DNA from: DATJXG01 sp035500455
Lineage (GTDB): Bacteria > Acidobacteriota > Terriglobia > Terriglobales > Acidobacteriaceae
Direction of reading: 5' to 3'
Assembly: GCA_035500455.1 (NCBI GenBank)
Contig: DATJXG010000039.1
Span: forward strand, 1 to 5,086
Length of the DNA: 5,086 nucleotides
Part shown: one piece after another, positions 1-5,086 of the stretch
Position numbering within the stretch: the first letter of the stretch is position 1
Layout: every line of letters begins with the position of its first letter
The notes under the pieces: generated by a model
Seen by the model: only the letters and a program-made list of their open reading frames with translations
Databases searched by the model: none
Told to the model about the DNA's origin: nothing
Translations under genes and position numbers: made by a program

Positions 1-986
1 AGAATCGAAAAATAGGGCGTGTGGTGACGCGAATGAACTGCCGAGAAAATCGGCGGAAAGTCTCCCTGCTCCGAAAGCGCATAGGTGATGCGCGGCACCG
101 CCAGCATGTTGGCGCTCAGGTATCCATACACGGAAAGCAGCGCGCCGATTGCTGTGAGCGCCGCCCCTACGGGTCCAAAAACCAGCCGAGCCAGATCGGC
201 TACCGGCCGCGCGGAATGTGCCGCGTCCGGCAAAGCGAAAACGACGGCAAACTGCATCACTGTGTACAACACCGTGCAGGTGATCAGCGCTGCGAACAGG
301 CCGAACGCCACGTCCCGCTGCGGATTGCTGGCTTCGCTCATAGGGGTAAGCGCCGCCTCGAACCCGCCGTAAGCGAACACGAGCAGCAACATCGCCTTGA
401 GCCAAGCCCCAGGCCCGGCCGGAACCGGAGCAGGAGTCAGCGGATGTTTTGCCAGCACATACCAGGCTCCCGCCACCGCCACCACCACCAGCGGCGCCAG
501 CTTCGCTACGGTGAACACGTTGCTCACCTGCATTCCCGCCCGCACCCCGCGCAGGTTCACCCACGCCAAAACCCCGATCAGCAGGGTGATCATCACAAAG
601 CGCGGCATAGGCTGGCCAGCCCGCGGCCAGAACTCCCCCAGATAGATAACGAACAAATTGGCGTTCGCCGCCGGCGCAGTAAGGCGCGCAAGCCAGAAAA
701 CCCACCCGGTTTCAATGCCGATAAATCTCCCGAATGCCTCCCGCGCATAGAGATAAGGACCGCCGCCTTCACTGAAGCGCGAGGCCACTTCGGCGAAGCA
801 GGCAACAATGACGCCCACCGCCACCCCGGCCAGCAGCACCGCCCAGGGGCTTCTCCGTCCCAGCATCCTGGCAATCACCGACGGCAGCCCGAAAATAGCG
901 CTGCCGATCACCGAGTTCACCACCAGCGCGGCCAGGCTCCAGCGTCCGATGGCACGCACCAGGCCGGTCGATTCGTGCCGAGGCAT
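1..986 (-). CDS. APC-superfamily amino-acid permease, N-terminal part (3' end off the left edge)
   Basis: Inner-membrane transporter of the amino acid-polyamine-organocation superfamily; substrate not assignable. Reading the minus strand from the ATG at 986-984 gives 328 codons without a stop, running off the window at base 1. Visible hallmarks: the TM1 signature NSVIGSAIFGLP (residues 24-35), the SEGGGPYLYAREAFG segment (72-86) leading into TM3, the helix plus loop FEAALTPMSEASNP (209-222), and the conserved RITYALSEQGDFPPIF stretch (299-314), followed by HHTPYF at the truncated end. Many strongly hydrophobic segments lie between these (for example 49-64, 131-146, 160-178, 196-208, 228-252, 270-290). 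Full members are usually about 430-480 residues with 12 helices, so roughly the last 100-150 residues are missing. This ATG is the only ATG after the in-frame upstream TAA; no clear Shine-Dalgarno precedes it. The family call is firm; the substrate is unknown. Confidence 0.92.
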   Translation of the reverse strand, partial: MPRHESTGLVRAIGRWSLAALVVNSVIGSAIFGLPSVIARMLGRRSPWAVLLAGVAVGVIVACFAEVASRFSEGGGPYLYAREAFGRFIGIETGWVFWLARLTAPAANANLFVIYLGEFWPRAGQPMPRFVMITLLIGVLAWVNLRGVRAGMQVSNVFTVAKLAPLVVVAVAGAWYVLAKHPLTPAPVPAGPGAWLKAMLLLVFAYGGFEAALTPMSEASNPQRDVAFGLFAALITCTVLYTVMQFAVVFALPDAAHSARPVADLARLVFGPVGAALTAIGALLSVYGYLSANMLAVPRITYALSEQGDFPPIFSAVHSRHHTPYFSI

Positions 987-991
987 GGCAG

Positions 992-1162
992 CGTTTGTAT
1001 CACAATCAAAAGGCGGCCACTCGCTGGACCGTGCCTGTCCTTGGTGAACCTTCGTGTACCCTTCGTATCCTTAGTGGTGAGCCTTACTGTCAGCCATCTC
1101 TGCGCTGTCAGCAAAAAGCGTAACCCTGAAGAGCACGAACGCTACGCGAAGGTTCACGTTGG
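992..1162. repeat. Composite intergenic repeat, copy 1 (flank + stem-loop core)
   Basis: This copy begins five bases upstream of the permease start codon. Bases 992-1050 form a flank that recurs in direct orientation at 1157-1215 (11 mismatches in 59 by hand count). Bases 1039-1162 form a 124-bp core whose ends are inverted repeats. The left arm (1039-1072) and the reverse complement of the right arm (1129-1162) agree at about 25 of 34 positions, both built from cACGAAGG-like units. The loop between them contains CAGCAAAAAGCGTAACCC (1109-1126). No convincing protein is encoded here: reading frames through it give Lys/Thr/Arg-rich strings of the TKDTKGTRRFTK type, which are by-products of the repeat. 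Similar elements are, to my knowledge, common between genes in Acidobacteriota; their function is unknown. Confidence 0.8.
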
Positions 1163-1343
1163 TATCACAGTCAAGAAACGGCCAACCGATGGACCGGACC
1201 TGTCCTTCGTGAACCTTGTCCTTGGTGAACCTTCGTGTGCCCTTTGTGTCCTTGGGGGTTAACGCTTTTTGCTGAGGCGCGGAGAAAGCCGACAGGAAGG
1301 CCAATCACTAAGGACACGAATGGTACACGAAGGTTCACGAAGG
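1157..1343. repeat. Composite intergenic repeat, copy 2 (direct flank, inverted core)
   Basis: The flank at 1157-1215 is a direct copy of 992-1050. The core at 1220-1343 is again exactly 124 bp, but it matches the reverse complement of core 1 (1039-1162). The loop here reads GGGTTAACGCTTTTTGCTG (1256-1274), the inverse of the copy-1 loop. Its own arms, 1220-1253 and the reverse complement of 1310-1343, differ at only 4 of 34 positions, so a long hairpin could form in DNA or RNA. The element ends 50 bp before the start codon of the reductase gene and would lie in or near its 5' leader. The most economical explanation is duplication followed by inversion between the two arms; this is inference. 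Confidence 0.8.
1200..1231. repeat. 16-bp tandem duplication within repeat copy 2
   Basis: CTGTCCTTCGTGAACC (1200-1215) is followed directly by TTGTCCTTGGTGAACC (1216-1231), with two mismatches. Copy 1 has only one such unit at the corresponding place (1035-1050). This unit therefore expanded by one after the two copies separated, or was lost from copy 1. Confidence 0.7.
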
Positions 1344-1382
1344 AAAACAATCCAGGCACGGGCTACGGACGTAATAGCTGAT

Positions 1383-1387
1383 AGGAG
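1383..1387 (+). promoter_or_regulatory. Ribosome binding site AGGAG for the reductase gene
   Basis: AGGAG lies six bases before the ATG at 1394. It fixes that start and stands just downstream of the repeat element. It is the clearest Shine-Dalgarno in the window. Confidence 0.75.
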
Positions 1388-1393
1388 CGGCAC

Positions 1394-2095
1394 ATGGCCG
1401 AATCAAAGCAGAGCGTCTTCATCGCCGGCGGCACCGGGTACCTCGGCCGGCCTCTGATCTCGCGTCTGCTGGAGCAAGGGCATACGGTGCGAGCGCTGGT
1501 GCGTCCCGGTTCCGAGCGCAAGTTGCCGCAAGGATGCCTGCCCGTCCCCGGCAATGCTCTGGACGCGTCGTCCTACGCCGCGCAAATCGCGCCCGCCGAT
1601 ACCTTCGTGCAACTGGTCGGCGTCGCCCACCCCAGTCCCTCCAAGGGTGAGCAATTCCGCAGCATCGATTTCGTTTCCGCTTCCGGCGCCATCCACGCCG
1701 CCGCCAAGGCAGGCGTGCGGCACTTCGTCTATCTAAGCGTCGCCCACCCCGCCCCCATGATGAAGAGCTATATAGCCGTGCGCGCCGAGTGCGAAGCGCT
1801 TCTCCAGACAACCGGCATGAACGCCACCATCGTGCGCCCCTGGTACGTCCTCGGCCCCGGGCATCGCTGGCCCTACGCCATCATTCCAATGTATTGGCTG
1901 TGCAGCCTGATTCCAGCAACCCGCGAGGGCGCCCGCCGCCTCGGACTGGTAACCCTCAAACAGATGACCCTGACCCTGGCGAATGCCGTCAACCATCCCG
2001 CCCAGGGGATTCGCATCGTGACTGTCCCCCAGATCCGGCAAGGTGGCGAGTTCCTCGACGGGCCTCCCGAGCAGGCCTTAACATCGCGTTTTTAA
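1394..2095 (+). CDS. Atypical SDR-family NAD(P)-binding oxidoreductase/epimerase-like protein
   Basis: 233 residues, cytoplasmic, probably an NAD(P)-dependent oxidoreductase or a cofactor-binding protein; the substrate cannot be read from the sequence. The Rossmann motif GGTGYLG sits at residues 12-18 after a beta-strand (SVFIAG). HTVRALVRPGS (30-40) forms the usual second strand, with an Arg pattern that hints at NADP(H). YLSVAH (113-118) is the expected strand with Ser, and Y126-x-x-x-R130 occupies the catalytic YxxxK position with Lys replaced by Arg. TIVRPWYVLGPG (145-156) is the conserved 'RP..v.GPG' segment of the NmrA/NDUFA9-like (atypical SDR) group. The length fits that group. The ATG is supported by AGGAG six bases upstream. 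The gene is read divergently from the permease across the repeat-filled gap. Family confident, specific activity unknown. Confidence 0.88.
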   Translation: MAESKQSVFIAGGTGYLGRPLISRLLEQGHTVRALVRPGSERKLPQGCLPVPGNALDASSYAAQIAPADTFVQLVGVAHPSPSKGEQFRSIDFVSASGAIHAAAKAGVRHFVYLSVAHPAPMMKSYIAVRAECEALLQTTGMNATIVRPWYVLGPGHRWPYAIIPMYWLCSLIPATREGARRLGLVTLKQMTLTLANAVNHPAQGIRIVTVPQIRQGGEFLDGPPEQALTSRF

Positions 2096-2122
2096 CTTTG
2101 CGTCCTTTGCGATCTTTGCGGT
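2096..2122. repeat. Three 9-bp tandem units (CTTTGCGNN) directly after the reductase stop codon
   Basis: CTTTGCGTC, CTTTGCGAT and CTTTGCGGT stand head to tail from the first base after the TAA at 2093-2095. Read on the minus strand they give the CGCAAAG-type repeat. They differ in sequence from the cACGAAGG units at 1039-1343 but have the same short-period character. The GTG at 2121 that opens a longer frame into the next gene lies inside this repeat and is not a credible start. Confidence 0.75.
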
Positions 2123-2364
2123 GAAATCTCACCCGCAGGGAGCGCAACAGGTGCAAACGGGAACTACCCGTACCGGACGAGAGGCGTGTCTGCGCACGAC
2201 CTGGCAAAACACCCTGATTCCCGCAAATCCCGCGCCCCTAAGCCATTCCACGGCCTTAAGTTACCTCTGTTTCTCCGAACGAATGGTCAATTACGAAAGC
2301 GCATGCACATGGGACATCTGTTCCCTGCTCTTCTTGGATGAGATGTTGAAATGTCTTTCCCGGA

Positions 2365-2370
2365 AGAAGG
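2365..2370 (+). promoter_or_regulatory. Ribosome binding site AGAAGG for the 129-residue protein
   Basis: AGAAGG lies five bases before the ATG at 2376, within a purine-rich run. It favours that start over the in-frame upstream GTG (2121) and ATGs (2283, 2343), which have no comparable site. Confidence 0.6.
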
Positions 2371-2375
2371 TGGGT

Positions 2376-2765
2376 ATGGCGCGAGAAGATTATCTGGACG
2401 ACATCCATTTGCGCGTGCAGCGCGTGACCGAAGACCTGCGCGCCATCCAGCGGGAATTGAACTGCGCCGCCATGGAAGCCGCCAGCGATCCCGAACTGCT
2501 GGAGGCCCTGACGCAGCTGCCGGAGATGGACTCGCTGCAGGTGCTGAAATCCGCCGTGGACCAGATGCGCCACTTCCTCTGGTTCTACATGCAGATCATG
2601 ACCAACGAATCGGAACTGACCGATCGCCTGCGCCAAGCCATCCGCCAGCGCACCTCGGAAGATTCCCCCAGCCCCGACGCCGCCCTGCTCAAGGATTTCG
2701 AAACCATCGGCAACAGCGCCCTGCTCCGCTTCCTCACCGACGGCAAGGACCGCAAGCCGAACTGA
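2376..2765 (+). CDS. Conserved-looking small helical protein of unknown function
   Basis: 129 residues beginning MAREDYLDDIHLRV; I do not recognise a named family. The protein is soluble, with no signal peptide or membrane helix. Residues 5-35 are strongly amphipathic helix with heptad-like spacing (IHLRVQRVTEDLRAIQREL), possibly a short coiled coil. Residues 40-90 look like further helices, with an unusual aromatic patch RHFLWFYMQIM (65-75). A Ser/Pro-rich linker (94-101) leads to a last helix ending in a charged tail. The frame stays open upstream to a GTG at 2121, but that extension crosses the 9-bp repeat and has unprotein-like composition, and the AGAAGG site supports the ATG at 2376. 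The gene follows the reductase on the same strand after 280 bp, so a shared transcript is possible but not shown. It is convergent with the glycosidase gene, 91 bp away. Confidence 0.75.
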   Translation: MAREDYLDDIHLRVQRVTEDLRAIQRELNCAAMEAASDPELLEALTQLPEMDSLQVLKSAVDQMRHFLWFYMQIMTNESELTDRLRQAIRQRTSEDSPSPDAALLKDFETIGNSALLRFLTDGKDRKPN

Positions 2766-2856
2766 GTGGATTGGTGCCGTGGGAATCGGGTAATTCGAAG
2801 ATGTAGCGCTGAGCGTCTCAACTCCCCAACTTTACAAATTCTAGAATCATAAATCT

Positions 2857-4449
2857 CTAGTACGTTCCCAGCCGGATCCGCACCACTCTACCCAGGTTCG
2901 TAAAGTTCAGCCCGAAATCGGTCTCGTCGCCGTTCCACAGCCGCAGAAATTTCCACTCGCCATCTTCGTAGCGGCCTTCTTCCACCCGCAGAATCTGCAT
3001 GTGCTTGCCGCCCGCCGGCTCCGGCAGGTGAAAGCGGACGCGCGCGTCGAATCCCGTCACCAGAAATTCATTCGGCGCGAGTTGTACTGCCAGGGCGCGG
3101 CCGGTGTGGTCCTTGGTGCCGGGCGCGCGCGCGCCGCCATCAAACTGCGGGAAGCCGAAGGAGACCGTCGCCTGCCAGTCGCCGAAATCAATCTCCCGCT
3201 CCGCCTGGCCGGGTTCTTCCACCGCGGTTTTGATCTTTCCCTCGAAGTTCCACTTCGCGATCTCGCGTTGCATCGGGCCAATCAACTTGTAGTTCTCGCT
3301 GTGCAACACCGGAATTTCCCCCGCTTTGTACGTCCATCCGGTCTGGTCCATACCGAACGGCGAGAAGCCAATCGCGCCATCGCCCAGGGCATAGAAAAAG
3401 TAGTGGGCGTACACATCGTCCATGCCGGTTTCAGGAATCCACAGCGGATTATCCGGCCGCTTGTACTGCTTCATGACTTCGCGGTAGCGGTCGGAGTCAT
3501 CGGTATAAATGTCAGGCCCGATCATATCGAGCGACGGCGCGGCCGCCTTCCACACCTCGAGCATGTTGTAGGTCGGGCCGCCGCTGGGATAGTTCACGCC
3601 GGGAATGGCGCTGGGCGCGTACTTCAGCCAGTTGTTCACGTACATGGGAAGCGGAAATTCCGCCTTGCCGGCGCGCGCGATCTCGTTGATGTAATGGGCA
3701 ACCGAATACGCCGCGAATGTTTCATTGGCGTCGGGGCCAAACACTTGTGACCAGGTTCCGGAATGCTTGTGCAGCGCGGTCACCAGTTCTGCGGGCACTT
3801 CTCCCTCAAACTGTTTTTCCGCCACGGCGGAGAAATCGCGCACGCTGCCCAGCGATCCCGATTCGTTCTCCACCTGCATAAGAATGACTGTGTGCTCCTC
3901 GCCATCGATCTCGCGCAGATGCTTCATCAGCGCCACAAACGCCTTGCGATCTGCCTCCAGGTTGGCCGGGGCATTCGCCGAGAGCACCTCGATCGGCTCG
4001 CCGCGTTCGTTGATCACGCGGGGAAAATGCGCCGTGTCCGTCTTCACCCACTCCGGAACGTAATGCATCTTTCCGTTCTTCCACGTTCCAAACCACAGCA
4101 GGACTAAACGCACGTGGTGCTCCCGCGCCTGCTTTACCAATTCATCCACCACAGAAAAATCGAACGCGCCCGGCTGCGGCTCGATTTGCTCCCAATACAC
4201 CGGAGCCTCGACGGTATTGGCGTGCATGGCCTCGATCAGCGGCCACACCTCCGGCAGGATCGCCGGCCAGGCGCTGGAGTTGTTGATCTGCCCGCCAAGA
4301 ACGAAAAACGGCCGGCCATCGACCAGCAGCGCATAACGGCCATCCTTCTGGACAAGCTTCGGCATTTCCGCGGCGAAGGCGGCAGATGCTCCCAGGGCTG
4401 CGGCAAAGGCAATCAACCAAACCAGGCAAGCGCGCGAACAAGTAGACAT
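2857..4449 (-). CDS. Secreted GH35-type beta-galactosidase (Bgl35A-like, DUF5597 C-terminal domain)
   Basis: 530 residues. It probably hydrolyses terminal beta-galactosides from plant-type polysaccharides or oligosaccharides in the periplasm or outside the cell. Residues 1-27 are a signal peptide: hydrophobic core LVWLIAFAAALGASAAFA, then cleavage near AFAA-E. The (beta/alpha)8 catalytic domain spans about 40-390. GGQINNSSAWP (52-62) and NTVEAPVYWEQIEPQPGAFDF (78-98) are the usual substrate-side segments. QVENE (192-196) carries the acid/base, E196. WIPET (337-341) carries the nucleophile, E340. A beta-rich domain from about 400 to 530 corresponds to the DUF5597 region of this subgroup, whose characterised member, Cellvibrio japonicus Bgl35A, acts on xyloglucan side chains. 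Both catalytic Glu are present, so activity is expected. The frame extends 42 codons upstream, but that part lies in an inverted repeat; the ATG at 4449, with GGGAG nine bases before it and directly ahead of the signal peptide, is the start. Exact substrate is inferred. Confidence 0.9.
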   Translation of the reverse strand: MSTCSRACLVWLIAFAAALGASAAFAAEMPKLVQKDGRYALLVDGRPFFVLGGQINNSSAWPAILPEVWPLIEAMHANTVEAPVYWEQIEPQPGAFDFSVVDELVKQAREHHVRLVLLWFGTWKNGKMHYVPEWVKTDTAHFPRVINERGEPIEVLSANAPANLEADRKAFVALMKHLREIDGEEHTVILMQVENESGSLGSVRDFSAVAEKQFEGEVPAELVTALHKHSGTWSQVFGPDANETFAAYSVAHYINEIARAGKAEFPLPMYVNNWLKYAPSAIPGVNYPSGGPTYNMLEVWKAAAPSLDMIGPDIYTDDSDRYREVMKQYKRPDNPLWIPETGMDDVYAHYFFYALGDGAIGFSPFGMDQTGWTYKAGEIPVLHSENYKLIGPMQREIAKWNFEGKIKTAVEEPGQAEREIDFGDWQATVSFGFPQFDGGARAPGTKDHTGRALAVQLAPNEFLVTGFDARVRFHLPEPAGGKHMQILRVEEGRYEDGEWKFLRLWNGDETDFGLNFTNLGRVVRIRLGTY

Positions 4450-4458
4450 GACCAGATT

Positions 4459-4463
4459 CTCCC
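4459..4463 (-). promoter_or_regulatory. Ribosome binding site GGGAG for the GH35 gene
   Basis: On the minus strand GGGAG precedes the ATG at 4449-4447 by nine bases. Together with the signal peptide that begins at this ATG, it rules out the in-frame upstream start near 4575. Confidence 0.6.
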
Positions 4464-4473
4464 GACTGGATTC

Positions 4474-4593
4474 TCTCCGCGCCTCGGCGGTGTTCCTCCG
4501 CGCTCTCGGCGTTTCAAGGGTTGGCCTTCCCCGCCCTAAGCTCAGAACCCCAAGACGCCGAGCCGCAGAGAACACCGCCGAGCGCTCCGAGGC
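4474..4593. repeat. Large imperfect inverted repeat upstream of the GH35 gene
   Basis: The left arm (about 4474-4515) and right arm (about 4552-4593) are imperfect reverse complements around a 36-bp centre. The core CTCGGCGGTGTTC (4483-4495) pairs exactly with GAACACCGCCGAG (4570-4582), and CTCGGCGT (4505-4512) pairs with ACGCCGAG (4555-4562), with small indels between. The pairing may extend into the centre through AGGGTT and AACCCC. This is a third repeat type, distinct from those at 992-1343 and 2096-2122. It lies between the GH35 start codon and any upstream promoter, so a long hairpin would sit in that gene's 5' leader. Apparent protein sequence across it is a by-product. Confidence 0.75.
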
Positions 4594-4613
4594 TTGTTCT
4601 TAAACCGGCCAAC

Positions 4614-4619
4614 ATTGTA
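4614..4619 (-). promoter_or_regulatory. Possible -10 element (TACAAT) for the GH35 gene
   Basis: On the minus strand TACAAT matches the sigma-70 -10 consensus at five of six positions and lies about 165 bp before the start codon. The -35 region at normal spacing (ATGCGC) is poor, so this is weak. If real, the transcript would begin with the inverted repeat at 4474-4593 in its leader. Confidence 0.25.
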
Positions 4620-4730
4620 GTGGGAATCCCTGTGAAGCGCATTGCGCACCCAGGCCCAACCTCCCGATCAACCCATAAGTTACCGACCCGGCACTGGCCC
4701 GATTGTGCCATTCCGCACCCGCGGCGGGAT

Positions 4731-4739
4731 TGCTACATT
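4731..4739 (+). promoter_or_regulatory. Possible extended -10 promoter (TGC-TACATT)
   Basis: TGC at 4731-4733 followed by TACATT at 4734-4739 fits an extended -10 (TGN plus four of six -10 positions). No good -35 is present 17 bp upstream. It would start transcription near 4746, at or just inside the first stem-loop of the structured segment described below. Confidence 0.35.
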
Positions 4740-4743
4740 GTGC

Positions 4744-4816
4744 TTGAGCAGTTTTCGGGGGAGGGCTGTTCAACTAACGTCCCGTGACTCATTTTGAGTC
4801 TGGGGCGTTTTGTTTT
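4744..4816 (+). ncRNA. Candidate structured leader RNA or small RNA ending in an intrinsic terminator
   Basis: Two consecutive hairpins can be drawn. The first pairs TTGAGCAG (4744-4751) with CTGTTCAA (4766-4773), eight pairs including one G-U, around a 14-nt loop with the purine run CGGGGGAGGG. The second is the terminator hairpin at 4776-4816. CGGGG in the loop (4756-4760) could instead pair with TCCCG (4780-4784) of the terminator, an antiterminator-like alternative. The segment ends 40 bp before the next start codon, so it could be a short independent RNA or an attenuating leader. I do not match it to a known RNA family. If transcription starts at 4746 the first stem loses its two outermost pairs. 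Confidence 0.4.
4776..4816 (+). terminator. Intrinsic terminator-like hairpin with T-tract
   Basis: AACGTCCC (4776-4783) pairs with GGGGCGTT (4802-4809), eight pairs with one wobble. A small internal loop follows, then GACTCA (4786-4791) pairs perfectly with TGAGTC (4795-4800) around a TTT loop. TTTTGTTTT (4808-4816) provides the U-tract. This is the only convincing Rho-independent terminator in the window. It has no complete gene immediately upstream on its strand. Confidence 0.65.
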
Positions 4817-4856
4817 GCGCCCGGCAACCCTATCCACCCGCATCCAACCGCGTAAC

Positions 4857-5086
4857 ATGGCCGGGCATCCAAGCTGGCCGATGGCAAATAACGGGAACAA
4901 TCATTCGGAAACCGACAAGCCCATCGTGATCCTGCCGGGAACGGTGCAGAAGATCATCAAACCCATCCGCCCGCAAGATCCTGAGAAAGCGCAGATCGCC
5001 GTCGAAAAGGCCGACGACTTCTACCGCGAGCTGCGTATCGAAAACGCGCTCACCGACGAGAATGGCGACAAAGTAAGCCTCAAACC
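4857..5086 (+). CDS. N-terminal part of a small unknown protein (runs off the right edge)
   Basis: An open frame of 76 codons from the ATG at 4857 to the window end. A second in-frame ATG at 4881 (MANNGNNHSETDK) may be the true start; neither has a clear Shine-Dalgarno. After a polar Asn-rich N-terminus the sequence becomes well-behaved: IVILPGTVQKIIKPIRP (22-38), then an acidic/basic stretch with YRELRIENALTDENGDKVSLK at the edge. The alternating hydrophobic pattern in the last part suggests beta-strands. No signal peptide or membrane helix is visible. I have the impression that similar small proteins occur in Acidobacteriota, but I cannot name a function. The structured RNA candidate and terminator-like hairpin end 40 bp before it. 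Confidence 0.7.
   Translation, partial: MAGHPSWPMANNGNNHSETDKPIVILPGTVQKIIKPIRPQDPEKAQIAVEKADDFYRELRIENALTDENGDKVSLK

Noticed and set aside
21..1262. A 413-residue plus-strand open frame rich in His, Arg and Gln
   Set aside because: Its first 970 bp are antisense to a clear APC permease with recognisable motifs, and its tail is repeat sequence. The composition is typical of an antisense shadow in GC-rich DNA.
992..1343. CRISPR array or insertion sequence as an explanation for the repeats
   Set aside because: There are no regularly spaced identical repeats with unique spacers, and no transposase or target-site duplication; the units are diverged and arranged as inverted pairs.
2121..2375. 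An 85-codon N-terminal extension of the unknown helical protein from a GTG
   Set aside because: The GTG is inside a tandem repeat, the encoded segment has no protein-like pattern, and the AGAAGG site points to the ATG at 2376.
2838..2847. Perfect 10-bp palindrome ATTCTAGAAT between convergent genes, considered as a terminator or operator
   Set aside because: It is short and AT-rich, with no GC stem or T-tract; chance occurrence is likely in this AT-rich spot, and no convincing terminator is visible in 2766-2856.
3001..3750. A 249-residue plus-strand open frame
   Set aside because: It lies wholly antisense to the GH35 gene, whose catalytic motifs are intact; the frame is an antisense by-product.
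4450..4575. A 42-codon N-terminal extension of the GH35 protein
   Set aside because: It crosses an inverted repeat and would place the signal peptide internally; the ATG at 4449 has its own ribosome binding site and begins the signal peptide.
4521..4787. An 88-residue plus-strand open frame in the gap upstream of the last gene
   Set aside because: It starts inside the inverted repeat, ends within the terminator hairpin, and has no motif or ribosome binding site.

Overview
The window is GC-rich and densely coded. It looks like chromosome of an Acidobacteriota species, probably of the Koribacter/Terriglobia type. This is an inference from three things: the protein families, the many short 'cACGAAGG' and 'CTTTGCG' intergenic repeats that I associate with that phylum, and weak or absent Shine-Dalgarno sites on some genes. 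No rRNA, tRNA, transposase, phage gene or CRISPR array is visible.

Layout from left to right. (1) 1-986, minus strand: the N-terminal 328 residues of an APC-superfamily amino-acid permease that runs off the left edge. (2) 987-1393: a 407-bp gap almost filled by two diverged copies of a composite repeat. The outer flank of the two copies is in direct orientation, but the 124-bp core (an inverted-repeat stem around a loop) is flipped in the second copy. (3) 1394-2095, plus: an atypical short-chain dehydrogenase/NAD(P)-binding protein with a good ribosome binding site. (4) 2096-2122: three 9-bp 'CTTTGCGNN' tandem units directly after its stop codon. (5) 2376-2765, plus: a 129-residue helical protein of unknown function. 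(6) 2857-4449, minus: a secreted GH35-type beta-galactosidase (Bgl35A-like, with a DUF5597-type C-terminal domain), convergent with the preceding gene. (7) 4450-4856: a second 407-bp gap holding a large imperfect inverted repeat just upstream of the glycosidase and, on the plus strand, a possible promoter, a stem-loop and a strong intrinsic-terminator-like hairpin. (8) 4857-5086, plus: the start of a small unknown protein cut by the right edge.

The genes do not form an obvious pathway or operon. The permease and the reductase diverge from the repeat-filled gap, and the glycosidase stands alone, without visible transporter or regulator partners. The reductase and the 129-residue protein point the same way, but 280 bp and a repeat lie between them. 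I see no evidence for a new multi-gene system. The signals worth following are non-coding: the repeat with the flipped core, and the short structured RNA or attenuator candidate before the last gene.
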